Source: Massilia phyllostachyos (GTDB lineage: Bacteria; Pseudomonadota; Gammaproteobacteria; Burkholderiales; Burkholderiaceae_D). From it: a DNA stretch of 64,000 bases. A program made the position numbers and the translations under genes. A model generated the notes under the pieces. The model saw only the letters and a program-made list of their open reading frames with translations. It was not told the origin of the DNA and did no database searches. The DNA is taken from the NCBI RefSeq assembly GCF_021044825.1, contig NZ_JAJNOC010000002.1, positions 806,001 through 870,000 on the forward strand. Direction: 5' to 3'. Shown piece after piece: positions 18,165 through 29,021 of the stretch (its first letter is position 1; every line of letters starts with the position of its first letter).

Positions 18165-20585
18165 ATGAAGCACGACGCGCACGAGCATTCAGGTCACGAG
18201 CAAGGAAACGGGCGCTGCCATCACGATCACTCCGCACCTCATCACGCTGCAGGCGACTCTGGACCCGCCCTGGCGTCCGGACCTGGCGAGATGACTGCTG
18301 CGGTCGACAAACCGTTCACCGATCCGGTCTGCGGAATGAAGGTCGCGGATAAGCCTGACCGAAGGATCGAGCACGACGGAAATGTTTACCATTTCTGCAG
18401 CGTCAAGTGCATGGACAAATTCCGGGCCACTCCATCTGCCTACTTGGGAAAAAAGACGGACAGCGCACCGCCAGTTGCACCCGCCGGCACCATCTACACC
18501 TGCCCGATGCACCCGGAGATCCAGCAGCCCGGTCCAGGAAACTGTCCAATATGCGGGATGTCCCTGGAACCGATGATGCCTACTCTGGAAGAGGATGAGA
18601 ATCCAGAGCTGAGCGATTTCCGACGCAGGTTCTGGTGGACCCTGCCGCTGACCGCGATTGTCACCGTCCTGGCAATGGTGGGCCACCGAATGTTCGGTGG
18701 CGGACTGGCTTACCAAAGCTGGATCGAGTTGGCACTCAGCACGCCAGTCGTCTTGTGGGCGGGCTGGCCATTTTTCGTGCGCGGCGCGCAGTCGATCCGC
18801 AACCGCAGCCCGAACATGTGGACCCTGATCAGCATCGGCGTTTCCGCCGCGTACGGGTACAGCATGGTGGCCACTCTTGCTCCTGGCCTGTTCCCTGCGA
18901 TGTTTGAAATGCACGGGCGTATCGGTGTCTACTATGAAGCCGCGGCGGTGATCATCTCGCTGACGTTGCTCGGCCAGATCCTGGAGCTGCGTGCACGCTC
19001 GCAGACGTCGGCCGCGATCAAGTCTTTGCTCGGCCTGGCGCCCAAGACCGCCCGCCGCATCCGTGCCGATGGAAGCGAGGAAGACGTGGAGCTCTCGCAT
19101 GTGCACGTTGGCGACCACCTGCGCGTACGGCCTGGCGAAAAGGTCCCTGTCGACGGCACCGTCCTCGAAGGCGAAAGCGCGATCGATGAAAGTATGCTCA
19201 CTGGCGAGCCGCTCCCCGTGACGAAGCGTGCCGGCGACAAGGTCATTGGCGCAACGATCAATTCCAGCGGCAGTCTCATCATCGAGTCCGAACGCGTGGG
19301 CTCGCAGACGATGCTGTCGCAGATTGTGCAGATGGTCGCGAGCGCCCAGCGCTCGCGCGCACCGATGCAGCGACTGGCCGACGTGGTGGCCGGCTACTTT
19401 GTTTCGGTCGTGGTTCTGGTTGCGTTGGCTACGCTCCTCGGCTGGGGACTCTTTGGACCGGATCCGAGCTGGGTATATGGCTTCGTCAACGCGGTGGCGG
19501 TTCTGATCATCGCCTGTCCGTGTGCGCTGGGCCTGGCCACGCCGATGTCGATCATGGCGGCCACGGGCCGCGCCGCAACCCAGGGCGTACTGTTCCGCGA
19601 CGCCGCGGCGATCGAGGCAATGAGAAAGGTCGACACCCTCATCGTCGACAAGACCGGTACCCTCACGGAAGGCAAACCAGCGTTCGACCGGGTTGCGGCC
19701 GCGGCTGGGTACCAGGATGAGGAGGTGCTGCGTATCGCCGCCAGTGTCGACCAGGGCAGCGAGCATCCGCTTGCGCACGCCATCGTGGCCGAGGCCAGGA
19801 AGCGAGAACTCAAGCTCGACAAGCCGGAGACTTTCGAATCCTCGAGCGGGATCGGCGTACGCGGCACCGTGCAAGGTCAATGGGTGGCCCTTGGGAATAC
19901 GGCGCTGATGGAAAGCGAAGGGATCGACTGGAAACCGATGCAGCATACTGCGGAGGAGCTGCGCCAGGCGGGAGCCAGCGTAATGTACCTGGCGCGGGAA
20001 GGGCGCCTGATGGGACTTGTGGCGGTCTCGGACCCGGTGAAGGAGAGCACGCCGGAAGCGCTTGCGGCGCTGCGCGATGCTGGCCTGAGGGTCGTCATGG
20101 CAACGGGCGACGGGGTCACCACCGCCAGGGCGGTGGCAACGCGCCTCGGAATCGAGGATGTGCACGGCGAGGTCAAGCCGCAGGACAAGCTTGCACTGGT
20201 CGAACGGCTGCAGAAAGATGGCCGCGTCGTCGCGATGGCTGGGGACGGCATCAACGATGCGCCGGCCCTGGCCAAGGCGGATGTCGGCATCGCCATGGGA
20301 ACTGGTACGGACGTCGCGATCAACTCGGCGCACCTAACCCTGATCAAGGGCGATCTGCGGGCGATCGCCAGATCACGGCTGCTTTCGCTTCAGACCGTGC
20401 GCAACATGAGGCAGAACCTCGGGTTTGCCTTCATCTACAATGCGATGGGTATCCCGTTGGCGGCCGGCGCACTCTACCCCTTCACCAGCCAGTTGTTGTC
20501 TCCGATGATCGCGGCCCTTGCGATGAGCCTGAGCTCGGTTTCCGTGATCGCCAATGCGCTGCGGTTGAGAGGTGCGCGAACCTGA
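18165..20585 (+). CDS. Copper-transporting P1B ATPase with YHS and CxxC-type N-terminal domains
   Basis: 806 aa, start at 18165 with AAGGGAG upstream. The N terminus is His-rich ([20 protein letters not shown]), then a YHS domain (DPVCGMKV...[10 protein letters not shown], about 46-90) and a heavy-metal-binding domain ([22 protein letters not shown] type, about 108-132). It has no HMA domain. The core has CPC at 451-453, DKTGT with Asp495, SEHPLA and GDGINDAP. It is a Cu(I) exporter of a type distinct from the CueR-linked ATPase; the two probably act at different copper levels. No CueR promoter is seen in front of it. Confidence 0.92.
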   Translation: MKHDAHEHSGHEQGNGRCHHDHSAPHHAAGDSGPALASGPGEMTAAVDKPFTDPVCGMKVADKPDRRIEHDGNVYHFCSVKCMDKFRATPSAYLGKKTDSAPPVAPAGTIYTCPMHPEIQQPGPGNCPICGMSLEPMMPTLEEDENPELSDFRRRFWWTLPLTAIVTVLAMVGHRMFGGGLAYQSWIELALSTPVVLWAGWPFFVRGAQSIRNRSPNMWTLISIGVSAAYGYSMVATLAPGLFPAMFEMHGRIGVYYEAAAVIISLTLLGQILELRARSQTSAAIKSLLGLAPKTARRIRADGSEEDVELSHVHVGDHLRVRPGEKVPVDGTVLEGESAIDESMLTGEPLPVTKRAGDKVIGATINSSGSLIIESERVGSQTMLSQIVQMVASAQRSRAPMQRLADVVAGYFVSVVVLVALATLLGWGLFGPDPSWVYGFVNAVAVLIIACPCALGLATPMSIMAATGRAATQGVLFRDAAAIEAMRKVDTLIVDKTGTLTEGKPAFDRVAAAAGYQDEEVLRIAASVDQGSEHPLAHAIVAEARKRELKLDKPETFESSSGIGVRGTVQGQWVALGNTALMESEGIDWKPMQHTAEELRQAGASVMYLAREGRLMGLVAVSDPVKESTPEALAALRDAGLRVVMATGDGVTTARAVATRLGIEDVHGEVKPQDKLALVERLQKDGRVVAMAGDGINDAPALAKADVGIAMGTGTDVAINSAHLTLIKGDLRAIARSRLLSLQTVRNMRQNLGFAFIYNAMGIPLAAGALYPFTSQLLSPMIAALAMSLSSVSVIANALRLRGART

Positions 20586-20730
20586 GCGGATCTACGGCTG
20601 CGACTGGGAGCCCGACTGCCGCTGTGCATTCGGGCCGGTATCGTGGACAGCGCAATGATGTACGATGTAGGCAGCCGCCACGGTAGCGGCAGCAATTTGA
20701 TTGATTATTCCAGGTAACAGCGTACTTCAT

Positions 20731-20895
20731 ATGAACTTCGTAGTCACCGACCACCTGTACGACGTTGTGGTCATTGGCGGCGTCCTGATGGCGTTAGCAG
20801 CCGCAATCTTCATGGCGATCAGCGCACATCAGCGCCGTAAGCAGCAGCGCGGGAAGAAGATCCGCACGGCCAAGCCATCCAGGCGCCGGACTTGA
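20731..20895 (+). CDS. Small single-pass membrane protein
   Basis: 54 aa from the ATG at 20731: one hydrophobic helix (VVVIGGVLMALAAAIFMAIS) then a strongly basic tail (RRKQQRGKKIRTAKPSRRR). No ribosome site is convincing and no family is recognised. Positive-inside topology and position behind the ATPase gene make it a believable small membrane protein, but it could be chance. Confidence 0.4.
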   Translation: MNFVVTDHLYDVVVIGGVLMALAAAIFMAISAHQRRKQQRGKKIRTAKPSRRRT

Positions 20896-20943
20896 AGCAG
20901 GCAGGATTGCTGCCAGCGTGAAGCAACTTATGGCATTCCCACT

Positions 20944-22245
20944 TTACGGCCTTCCGGCAGCGCTTTGGATACGTACTTCCTGACGGACCTCGACCGGCTG
21001 GAGGGTCTGGTATCGCTGCCGGATGTTGTTATATACGCCAGGCGTGTCTTCGACCGCGATCGTCACTACCATGGCGTAGGGCAGCGGCGGCAACGATTCG
21101 TTGTCAACGCTTTGCCCATCTTCGCGGGCGCCGTAGGTAATATCGAACATGGGATCGTCGAGGGTGGCGACGTTAAAGCGCTGCTCGTGTTTGAGCGTCG
21201 TCTCCCACTTCTGGTCGTCCATGCGCGCCTCTAATTCGGTCGTGTACATTTTCGACGAGGAGAAGAAGGGAATGGTTTTTTTCTGCGATTTCTTTGGCCG
21301 CAGCATGACCGTCAAGCCGGCGCGCGTGTAGTTCACGGCATGTTCCGGATCGGTGTGACTGGCGAAGCACAGCGTGGCGCGCAGCGTCACCTTACCGTTC
21401 AAGGCCAGGGTCGGAAATGGAATCAGGGCACGCAAGTTCTGTCCGGCCTTCAAGGTGCCCTGGTAGATCACCCTGACCTCGTTGTCGTCGCAGGTGAGCA
21501 CCTCATCGACACTTTGCGGGAAGCGGCCGTGCCCGACGTGGCTCATCAGCATTTCCTTCGGTCGGCTCGCGTGGTGCGACATCAATGCCCGCACCGCAAG
21601 GAGGGTCAGCGGCGAATTAAGCGAAACCTTGACGCCGATGGCCGTGCGCAGTGTAGCGGGTGAACTGAAACTCGTGCCGCTCGTATGGGCGTATTGGCCG
21701 GCAAGCGCGTTGTAGACGACAAACGGCTGCTTGGCCGAGCCACCAAACGCCACACCGTCGGGTTTGACCATACCCGGGCTACGTCCTGGGCCATGTGAAC
21801 TGTAGGGCGCGCGCTCCCAGTTCGCAGCGGTGACGTCGCAAGCCCCTACCGCCAAGGCGTTAACCATGTCTGACGGTGGCTGGACGCGCGACTCTGGCCA
21901 CTCCTTTTCCCCGTCGTTACCGACTGCGACGGCGGCAAGCGTCTGTCCCGAGGCGAGGTGGCTGTCGATCAATGCCGTCCAGGGATGGACTTCATCGTCG
22001 TTCATGGGCATGTAGGGTCCGATGCTCAGGTTGACGAATTCGGGCTTTTCGCTCTTGAGCACATTGTCGATGTGTTTGAGCACGTCGTAAAGGTCCGCGT
22101 CGGGGACGCCGTCGGGCGTTGCCAGCGCCGGGCTGATGCAGCGGTAGTGATGCACGTTTGCGTACGGACGGGGAAAGCTGTCGGCCTGCTCGTCAATCGG
22201 GCCGAACAGGACCGAGCTGGTCACGCCGTTTCCATGATTGAGGTA
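20944..22245 (-). pseudogene. ietS: IetS-like subtilisin protease, C-terminal part split off by transposon
   Basis: This is the 3' portion of an S8 peptidase gene whose 5' portion is at 36513-37432. It encodes the catalytic Ser in HTSGTSFSSPA and the oxyanion Asn region VGND. Read on from the TSD it begins LNHGNGVTSS, which holds the catalytic His. Rejoined, the protein would be 738 aa with Asp279, His309 and Ser497. The frame here can start only at an internal GTG (22224), which misses the His, so any product lacks Asp and His and is not expected to be active. A roughly 200-residue C-terminal beta-rich domain follows the protease domain. Confidence 0.92.
22241..22245. repeat. Target-site duplication AGGTA (left)
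   Basis: The five bases AGGTA directly before the left terminal repeat are repeated at 36513-36517 after the right one, as expected for Tn3-family transposition. Confidence 0.95.
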
Positions 22246-22283
22246 GGGGCGAATAGGGAAAACGGAAAAAATCGGGCGCTAAG
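22246..22283 (+). repeat. Left 38-bp terminal inverted repeat (IRL)
   Basis: Starts GGGGCGAATAGGG and ends GGGCGCTAAG; it equals the reverse complement of 36475-36512 except for one base (C against A at position 5). Confidence 0.95.
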
Positions 22284-22347
22284 GCGATTTGGCCGAGCAT
22301 ATCGCCCGCAAACCATTCCGCGCAGTCGACTTGCAAACGCCCTGACC

Positions 22348-22360
22348 CTATACTGTATAG
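22348..22360. promoter_or_regulatory. Perfect 13-base palindrome upstream of the transposon's first gene
   Basis: CTATACTGTATAG, 45 bases before the ATG at 22406. It could overlap a -10 (TATACT or TATAGT) and act as an operator. It is not a LexA box, since the CTGT-N8-ACAG spacing is missing. Confidence 0.4.
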
Positions 22361-22405
22361 TCGACATTTATGACCGGGGGCGGTCTTTGCTTGGAAAAAT
22401 AAAAT

Positions 22406-22978
22406 ATGTCGAACGCGCAGCTGATGGCAGTAGTCGAGGTAGACAACGGAGATCGGATAATTTGTCAGCGCGACGGCTGTCGCCACAGCGTGTACAAACG
22501 CATCCACATCGTGCGGGAGAATGGGCGGTTCACCGTCCTCGGCTCCGAGTGCTTCAAGCTCCTATACGGCTCCTATGACACCGGGGCGGTGCCCGTTTAT
22601 GGATCAAGCGCTGGCCAGCTTCTTACCGACGCCGAGCGTCAGCTACTAGCCGAAAACACTGAACACTTCATTGCCATGCTGGAGGTACAGCGGCTTCAAC
22701 TGGAGCATGCCCGAGCACTGGATTTACGCGCTAGACAAGAAGAACAGCGAGAGCGCGAGGAAGCTGCACGAATTATCAGAGGCGCCTCGGATACGCTGCG
22801 TGACGAAGAACGCAATGCTCAGTCGCCTGCCCTGGAAAACTGCCGCCGGCAATACCCAGGGCTCAATCTGGCCACACCAGGCTGGCAGGGCTTGGTTTAT
22901 TTAGAGAAGCTAAGAATCTTGCGTGAGGGGCGGGGAAATCGATTCACGCAGCCGCGAACTGAATCTTCCCTTTTCTAG
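22406..22978 (+). CDS. Hypothetical Cys-containing transposon protein
   Basis: 190 aa, not recognised. The N-terminal third has a compact Cys/His motif (IICQRDGCRHSVYKRIHIV... LGSECFKLLYG) that could bind zinc; residues 75-135 form an Arg/Glu-rich predicted coiled coil; the C terminus has PGWQGLVYLEKLRIL. It lies between IRL and tnpA, facing tnpA tail to tail, and is preceded by a palindrome. A DNA-binding accessory role is possible but unproven. The ribosome site is weak. Confidence 0.6.
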   Translation: MSNAQLMAVVEVDNGDRIICQRDGCRHSVYKRIHIVRENGRFTVLGSECFKLLYGSYDTGAVPVYGSSAGQLLTDAERQLLAENTEHFIAMLEVQRLQLEHARALDLRARQEEQREREEAARIIRGASDTLRDEERNAQSPALENCRRQYPGLNLATPGWQGLVYLEKLRILREGRGNRFTQPRTESSLF

Positions 22979-22986
22979 AATATTTC

Positions 22987-25947
22987 CTACTCTTGGGGCT
23001 TGCGCAGCTCCCTGAACCCGCCTTCGGCTATACGCTGCTGGCGCCACACATAGTCCCCGGTCAGGTTGATGTGCTCCCAGCCCAGCGGTGACAAAAATTG
23101 CAGCATACCGTCGTCTGGCAACTTGCCTTTCTCACGTAAGGCCTGCGTCGCCCGCTCCAGGTAGACCGTGTTCCACAGTACGATTGCGGCCGTCACCAAA
23201 TTCAGGCCGCTGGCGCGGTACCGCTGCTGCTCAAACGACCTGTCGCGGATCTCGCCCAGCCGGTGGATGAATACCGCCCTGGCCAGCGCATTGCGCGCTT
23301 CGCCTTTGTTCAAACCGGCGTGTACGCGTCGGCGCAGCTCGACGTTCTGGAGCCAGTCCAGGATAAACAGCGTGCGCTCGATCCGCCCCAGCTCGCGCAG
23401 CGCGATCGCCAGGCCGTTCTGGCGCGGGTAGCTGCCTAACTTGCGCAGCATGAGCGACGCTGTGACGGTGCCGTGCTTGATCGAGGCGGCCAAGCGCAGC
23501 ACGTCGTCCCAGTGTGCGCGCAGATGCTTGACGTTCAGGCTGCCGCCGATCATCGAGCGCAAGGCGGGGTGATCGCCCACTTTGGCCGGCACGTACAGCT
23601 TGGTGTCTCCCACATCGCGGATGCGCGGCGCGAAGCGGAAACCCAGCAGGTGCATTAGCGCGAACACGTGGTCGGTGAAGCCGGCGGTGTCGGTATAGTG
23701 CTCCTCAATGCGAAGGTCCGATTCGTGGTACAGCAGGCCGTCGAGCACATAGGTCGAGTCGCGCACGCCGACGTTGACCACTCTGGTGCTGAACGGCGCG
23801 TACTGATCGGAAATATGGGTGTAGAACAGCTTGCCGGGCTCGGCGCCGTACTTGGGGTTGATGTGGCCCGTGCTCTCGGCCCGGCCGCCCGCGCGGAAGC
23901 GCTGGCCGTCCGACGACGACGTTGTGCCGTCGCCCCAGTGCGCAGCGAAGGCGTGCTTGAACTGGGCGTTGACCAGTTCAGCCAGGCCGGCCGAATAGGT
24001 TTCGTCCCGGATGTGCCAGGCCTGCAACCAGGACAGTTTCGCGTAAGTGGCGCCGGGACTCGATTCCGCCATCTTGGTCAGGCCGAGGTTGATGGCGTCG
24101 GCCAGGATCGCGGACATGAGGAACGTCCGGTCCTTGGCCTGCTCCCCGCTCTTAAGATGGACAAAGTGGCGCGTGAAACCGGTCCAGTCGTCCACGTCCA
24201 TCAGCAGTTCGGTGATCTTGATCCGGGGAAGCATGCCGCTGGCGAAGTCAATCAGCGCCTGGGCCTCGTCCGGCACCACGGCGTCCTGTGGGATGATCCT
24301 CAGTCCTGTCTCAGTAATGATCGCATTGGGCAGTTCGTTCGTCAGCGCGAGCCGGTTGGTGGTGGCCAGTTGCTGTTCGAGCAAGAGCAAGCGGTCGTGC
24401 AGGTACTGGTCGCAGTCCTGGTTGACCGCGATCGGCAGCTCGCGCGCTGATTTCATCGCCCCGAACTTTTCCGTGGGTAGCAGGTATTCCTCGAAGTCCC
24501 GGAACTGGCGCGAACCCTGCACCCAGATGTCGCCCGACCGCAACGAATTCTTCAGCTCCGACAAGACGCAAATCTCGTAGAAGCGGCGGTCAAGACCGTC
24601 GTCGGTGATGACCAGGGGCTTCCACCGCGCCTTCACGAACGCGATCGGCGCATCGTCCGGCACCTTGCGCGCCCCGGTCATGTTCATCTCGCGCAGGACG
24701 TCGATCGCGTCCAGCACCGCTTGCGCCGCCGGCGCAGCTTTAAGCCGAAGCACATCGAGGAACTCAGGCGTATAGCGCCGCAGGGTGCTGTACTGCTCTC
24801 CCACCAGGTGCAGGTGGTCGAACGTCTCGGGCTGGGCCAGTTCTGCCGCCTCGGTCACGCTTTGCGTGAAGTCTGTCCACGGCAGCACGGCCTCGATCGC
24901 GGCATACGGGTCCATGCCGGATTCCTTGGCCTCGACCAGCGCGCGCCCGATTCGGCTGTACAGGCGCACCTTGTCGTTGATGGCCTTGCCCTGCTTCTGG
25001 AAGTCCTGCTGATGCTTGTTCTTGGCCGCGCTGAACAGCTTGATCATGATGCGGTCGTGCAGGTCGACCAGTTCGTCCGTCACGGTGGCCATGCCTTCGA
25101 TGGCCAGCGCCGCCAGTGTCGCATAGCGCCGCTCATCCTCGAACTTCGCCAGGTCGCGCGGCGTCATCTGCGCACCCTCGCGCGCCATCTTCAGCAGGCG
25201 ATTCTGGTGGATCTGGCGGCCAAGCCCCTCCGGCAGTGCCAGAGACTGAAACACCTTGAGCCTTTCGATGTGTTCGCGCATGTAGCGGGAATTGGGCTTT
25301 AGCGGAGACTGGCGCAGCCACACAAGCCAGGTGATGCTCATGTCAGGCGCCACGTTGAGCAGGTTGTCAAGCGAGCGCTTGTGGTGCCGCTCCAGCGGAT
25401 CGATCAGCGCGCGGTAAATGCGCCGGTTGGCCCGCGTCACGGCCTCGGCGCAGGCCCGCTCGATGACAGTAAGCGCCGGCAGGATGATGCGCTTCTGGCG
25501 CAGCGTTTCAAGGGAATGCGCGGCGAGGACCATCGCCTTGTCGGTCTGCATAGCGAGGTCGGCCAGGCTGTCCACCAGCTTGCGGAAGTCCGGCAGGCCG
25601 AAGACTGACAGTCCCAGGTAGGCGCGCAGCTCGTGCAGGTGTTCGTTGCGCGTCTTCTCCCGCTCGCCGTATTCCGGCCAGGCGCCGGCGTCGCTGCGCA
25701 CCTGCTTGGCGATCCAGTGCAACACCGAATCCGGCAGCGCGGTGTCGCTGGCAAGCGCGTAGCCGGGATAGCGCAACAGGCACATCTGGACCGCAAACCC
25801 AAGGCGATTCGCTGCCCCGCGCCGCTGCCGGATCAACGCCAGGTCGGCATCCGTGAAGCTGTATTGCTGAATCAAATCATCCTGACTTTGTGGCAATACC
25901 AATAAGCTGTCGCGTTCGGTATCGGACAGCAGTGAGCGGCGTGGCAT
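22987..25947 (-). CDS. tnpA: Tn3-family transposase TnpA
   Basis: 986 aa from the ATG at 25947, which has AAGGA 8 bases upstream; this is the normal family length (an upstream start would add 28 residues of no similarity). N-terminal [19 protein letters not shown] is typical, and the C-terminal DDE domain ends in [19 protein letters not shown]... [17 protein letters not shown], the signature end of Tn3 transposases. It appears intact. It catalyses replicative transposition through a cointegrate. Confidence 0.95.
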   Translation of the reverse strand: MPRRSLLSDTERDSLLVLPQSQDDLIQQYSFTDADLALIRQRRGAANRLGFAVQMCLLRYPGYALASDTALPDSVLHWIAKQVRSDAGAWPEYGEREKTRNEHLHELRAYLGLSVFGLPDFRKLVDSLADLAMQTDKAMVLAAHSLETLRQKRIILPALTVIERACAEAVTRANRRIYRALIDPLERHHKRSLDNLLNVAPDMSITWLVWLRQSPLKPNSRYMREHIERLKVFQSLALPEGLGRQIHQNRLLKMAREGAQMTPRDLAKFEDERRYATLAALAIEGMATVTDELVDLHDRIMIKLFSAAKNKHQQDFQKQGKAINDKVRLYSRIGRALVEAKESGMDPYAAIEAVLPWTDFTQSVTEAAELAQPETFDHLHLVGEQYSTLRRYTPEFLDVLRLKAAPAAQAVLDAIDVLREMNMTGARKVPDDAPIAFVKARWKPLVITDDGLDRRFYEICVLSELKNSLRSGDIWVQGSRQFRDFEEYLLPTEKFGAMKSARELPIAVNQDCDQYLHDRLLLLEQQLATTNRLALTNELPNAIITETGLRIIPQDAVVPDEAQALIDFASGMLPRIKITELLMDVDDWTGFTRHFVHLKSGEQAKDRTFLMSAILADAINLGLTKMAESSPGATYAKLSWLQAWHIRDETYSAGLAELVNAQFKHAFAAHWGDGTTSSSDGQRFRAGGRAESTGHINPKYGAEPGKLFYTHISDQYAPFSTRVVNVGVRDSTYVLDGLLYHESDLRIEEHYTDTAGFTDHVFALMHLLGFRFAPRIRDVGDTKLYVPAKVGDHPALRSMIGGSLNVKHLRAHWDDVLRLAASIKHGTVTASLMLRKLGSYPRQNGLAIALRELGRIERTLFILDWLQNVELRRRVHAGLNKGEARNALARAVFIHRLGEIRDRSFEQQRYRASGLNLVTAAIVLWNTVYLERATQALREKGKLPDDGMLQFLSPLGWEHINLTGDYVWRQQRIAEGGFRELRKPQE

Positions 25948-26054
25948 TCGGTCCGATCCTTCGCTGAAAGGTTTGTGTGGTGCGCCGGTAGAAGGATCGC
26001 CCTGACAATGGTTCGCATCATTCGAACCCATTAAATTTAAAAAGGTAAAGCGCT

Positions 26055-27023
26055 TTACGTTTTTGTCTTCCGTGTTTTCGGACTGGCTGCGGCGGGTTTC
26101 TTTTTCAAATCCGCGTTCTCGCCCTCCAGCTCGCTAACGCGAGCCTCCAGCCGCTCATTCGCCTGGTGGGCATGCTCCAGGCGTTCCACCACCATTTCCA
26201 GTTCAAACTGCCTGCTGCTAGCTAACTCGCGCGTCGCCGTCAGTCCTTCCGTGGCCTCGTACAGCTTGCGGGCTTGCTCCCTGGCCGCGTCTCGCTGCTC
26301 GTGCAATGTGTGTTCCAGCTGGGCCTTCTCGCTCCGCAGCACGGCCAGCGCCTCGCGGCCGTCCTGGAAGTTGGCGCGCAGCGTGGCCGCCTCCTGTTCG
26401 GCGCGGGCAATCCGCGTTTCGTAGGCGTGCTTGTCATCCTGCCGCTGGGCCGCGCTCGCCTCCTGGAAGTGCTCGAACTGGCGCCGCGCCTGCGCCAGCT
26501 GGTCCGCCAGCTCCCGGACCTCGGCCGTGCGGTCGGCCAGGCGCTGGGCCTGCCCCGCCTTTTCTGATTCTAGGGCGGCGATCGCCACCGCATCTTGATG
26601 CCGGGCAGCCTGCTCGCGCGCGAACGCCGCCATTACGCTGTGCAGTTCGGCTTTCAGGGCTTCGCGCTCTATGCCAAGCTGGCGCACCTCTTCGCGCAGC
26701 GCCTCCGCCGCTTGTGCGACTTTATGTGCCGCCAGCTGGTGCTCAATGCGCAGCTGCTCGACCTGAGCCTGCGCGCCTACCTGCACCCGGTCGTAGACGC
26801 CCTTGATCGCCTCCAGCAGATCGGCCGGCACGCCCGCGCCCGCCGCCGCGACCTCGCCTTCGTGCTGCGCCTTCCATTGTTTAAGCATTGGCGCGATCGT
26901 GCTCTTGCTGCCGGTGCAACCCAAGGCCTCGCGCACGGTGTCGACGGTGGCGTTCTTGCCGGCGGCGGTCAGCTGGGCGGCCGCCTTGGCGACGTGGGAG
27001 TACAGGATACCGGCTCTGGCCAT
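26055..27023 (-). CDS. tnpT: TnpT-like coiled-coil protein with KfrA-type N terminus
   Basis: 322 aa. Residues 1-110 form a KfrA_N-like DNA-binding domain ([25 protein letters not shown]), then about 180 residues of unbroken heptad coiled coil, and a Lys-rich tail. Position between tnpA and a divergent tyrosine recombinase is that of TnpT in Tn4651-type elements, where it helps cointegrate resolution with TnpS. The identity is drawn from layout and fold style; sequence similarity to TnpT is not checked. Confidence 0.75.
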   Translation of the reverse strand: MARAGILYSHVAKAAAQLTAAGKNATVDTVREALGCTGSKSTIAPMLKQWKAQHEGEVAAAGAGVPADLLEAIKGVYDRVQVGAQAQVEQLRIEHQLAAHKVAQAAEALREEVRQLGIEREALKAELHSVMAAFAREQAARHQDAVAIAALESEKAGQAQRLADRTAEVRELADQLAQARRQFEHFQEASAAQRQDDKHAYETRIARAEQEAATLRANFQDGREALAVLRSEKAQLEHTLHEQRDAAREQARKLYEATEGLTATRELASSRQFELEMVVERLEHAHQANERLEARVSELEGENADLKKKPAAASPKTRKTKT

Positions 27024-27117
27024 GATCGCTCCTTGGATAAGATAACGTGCGGTGTAATACGTAATGGTACGTTATATTACGATATAAAATCGATCCGAAA
27101 TGATTCAGTAATTAGGC

Positions 27118-27137
27118 TCGATAATGTAGATTATCGA
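27118..27137. other. Candidate recombination core of the resolution site
   Basis: TCGATAAT, 4 bases, ATTATCGA: perfect 8-bp inverted arms around a short spacer in the 119-base gap between the divergent tnpT- and tnpS-like genes, as expected for a tyrosine-recombinase crossover core. Further AT-rich partial repeats (TACGTAATGGTACGTTAT, about 27057-27074) may be accessory sites. Confidence 0.6.
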
Positions 27138-27142
27138 CACCG

Positions 27143-28225
27143 ATGCCGATCCGCAGCGTGCTATCCTGCGTAACCCCCGTTACAAGCCCGACCGCGAGCA
27201 ACACAGCCATGGCCACCCCCGAACCCGCCGACAACGGCGCCGAAAATAACGATGCACACCCAGCGTCGGCGCTGCACTCTGCCGTTACAGCTGTGGACGC
27301 CGTGCTCGCAGCCCAGCACCGCGCCGTCCTGGCCGCCGCCACGGCCGACAACACGCGCCGGGCGTACCGGTCCGCCGTAAACCACTACCTGACGTGGGGC
27401 GGCGTGTTGCCGGCCGACGAAGCGGCGATCATCCGATACCTGCTCACCTACGCGCCGACCCTCAATCCCCGCACCTTGGCGTTGCGCCTGACGGCACTGT
27501 CGCAGTGGCACGTCCACCAGGGCTTCCCCAATCCGGCTTCGACACCGACCGTACGCAAGACACTGACGGGGATCGCACGCACGCACGGCCGCCCGAAGAA
27601 GAGGGCCAAGGCCCTTCCAATCGAGGACCTGGAACGTATCGTGGTGCAGCTGGTCAGCGCCGGCACGTTGAAGGCGACGCGCGACAACGCACTTTTGCAG
27701 ATCGGTTTTTTCGGCGGATTGCGGCGCAGCGAGCTGGTCGCCATCGAGGTCGGACATATTGGCTGGACACCCGAGGGCATCGAGATCATGCTGCCGCGCT
27801 CGAAGACTGACCAACTGGGCGAAGGGATCATCAAGGCGATCCCGTACAGCGACGGCCCTTGCTGCCCGGCGGCGGCGTTGCGCGCCTGGCTCGACGCCGC
27901 CGACATCATGGCCGGACCGGTGTTTCGGTCTATCAGCAAGTGGGGGACGGTGGCCAGCGCCGCTCTGGGCGTGGGCAGCGTGAATACGATCCTGGAGGAT
28001 TGCGCGACACTGGTCAAACTCGACTACGTGCTAGACCTGTCTAGTCACAGTCTGCGGCGTGGCATGGCCACCAGCGCGCACCGCGCCGGCGCCGACTTCC
28101 GCGACATCAAGAAGCAAGGAGGCTGGCGCCACGACGGCACGGTCCATGGCTACATTGAGGAGGCCAGCCGGTTCGAGGATAACGCGGCCGGCAGTCTGTT
28201 GCGTAAGCGGGTCAAACCGGCCTGA
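27143..28225 (+). CDS. tnpS: TnpS-like tyrosine recombinase
   Basis: 360 aa (or 338 aa if begun at the ATG at 27209). N-terminal SAM-like core-binding domain (TADNTRRAYRSAVNHYLTWG), then the catalytic domain with Arg in GGLRRSELVAI, HxxR in SSHSLRRGMATSAHRAG, then GWRHDGTVHGYIE with the late His/Trp and the Tyr nucleophile. In Tn4651-like transposons this enzyme resolves cointegrates. It is divergent from the TnpT-like gene across the candidate core site. Confidence 0.88.
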   Translation: MPIRSVLSCVTPVTSPTASNTAMATPEPADNGAENNDAHPASALHSAVTAVDAVLAAQHRAVLAAATADNTRRAYRSAVNHYLTWGGVLPADEAAIIRYLLTYAPTLNPRTLALRLTALSQWHVHQGFPNPASTPTVRKTLTGIARTHGRPKKRAKALPIEDLERIVVQLVSAGTLKATRDNALLQIGFFGGLRRSELVAIEVGHIGWTPEGIEIMLPRSKTDQLGEGIIKAIPYSDGPCCPAAALRAWLDAADIMAGPVFRSISKWGTVASAALGVGSVNTILEDCATLVKLDYVLDLSSHSLRRGMATSAHRAGADFRDIKKQGGWRHDGTVHGYIEEASRFEDNAAGSLLRKRVKPA

Positions 28226-28371
28226 TTTGTCTCAGCGCCCGCTTGCCCGTTGTTGAAAAGCAGCACCGGCCGGCCCCCGACTGTGCCGGGGCGAGCGACG
28301 GCATGGCGCGAAGCACGTCCCCGGCGGGCATGCTCAGTAAAGGCGTCTACAGGAAGGGGATGGCATCAAAT

Positions 28372-29010
28372 TCATTGCGCCAGGACATAATGCGCCAAGG
28401 CCATCGCTTCGCCCTCGCTCAGTTGGGAGAAAGCTGGCATCGGTACAGGCCCCCATTTGCCAGCGCCGCCCGCTCGAATATTCCTCGCCACCAGTGATAC
28501 CGCGTCTGCCTTGCCCTTGTACTTTGCCACCACTTCCTTGAATGCCGGCCCGACGACCTTTTTGTCGATCGAATGACATCCCATGCAAGCATTTGCGGCA
28601 AGCAACGCTTTCGTATCGATTGCTGCGGTGGCGCCGGCCTTCGGTGCAACTGCAGCTGGCTTTATCGCCGCGTTCGCAATCGGCACTGCGTTACTGCGTT
28701 CGGCACCGTAGGTCTTGACCAGGTAATCGACCATGTCCGGGATATCCGCGTCTGAGAATTGCGCACCGAACGGTTTCTTCATCTTTCTCACGGTGGCATC
28801 CCAGTAGCCGCGCGGCGATGTCGTGGGCTGCGACTGGATGTAATGGACCGAGTGACATGTCATGCAGTTGCGCTGGGCCAGCGCATATCCCGGCAACTCG
28901 CTGGGTTTGAAGACAGCAGTTTCAGGCGGAAGCTGAATGTCGAGGGCGAAAGCTGGGGCCGCAGCCATCAGACTGATGGTGAACAGAGAGCAAATCAGTG
29001 GATGTTTCAA
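28372..29010 (-). CDS. SorB-like c-type cytochrome, two-heme
   Basis: 212 aa from a TTG at 29010 with AAGGGGAA upstream; a longer frame to 29178 lacks a signal. The signal peptide ends near PAFA. Two heme-c motifs are present, CMTCH (49-53) and CMGCH (142-146), the second in a small cytochrome c domain with an axial Met late in VPMPAFSQLSEGE. It lies 11 bases after the sulfite oxidase gene, as SorB does after SorA, and would take electrons from it. Classic SorB has one heme; here two units are fused. Confidence 0.82.
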   Translation of the reverse strand: MKHPLICSLFTISLMAAAPAFALDIQLPPETAVFKPSELPGYALAQRNCMTCHSVHYIQSQPTTSPRGYWDATVRKMKKPFGAQFSDADIPDMVDYLVKTYGAERSNAVPIANAAIKPAAVAPKAGATAAIDTKALLAANACMGCHSIDKKVVGPAFKEVVAKYKGKADAVSLVARNIRAGGAGKWGPVPMPAFSQLSEGEAMALAHYVLAQ

Positions 29011-29021
29011 TGTGGTTCCCC

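Noticed and set aside
18189..20333. 714-codon minus-strand frame over the second copper ATPase
   Set aside because: Shadow of the ATPase codons; no motif of its own.
20701..20895. Longer version of the small membrane protein starting at TTG 20701
   Set aside because: The ATG at 20731 gives a more normal N terminus and the TTG has no ribosome site.
22348..22360. Palindrome considered as a LexA box
   Set aside because: It lacks CTGT-N8-ACAG spacing; kept only as an unassigned operator-like palindrome.
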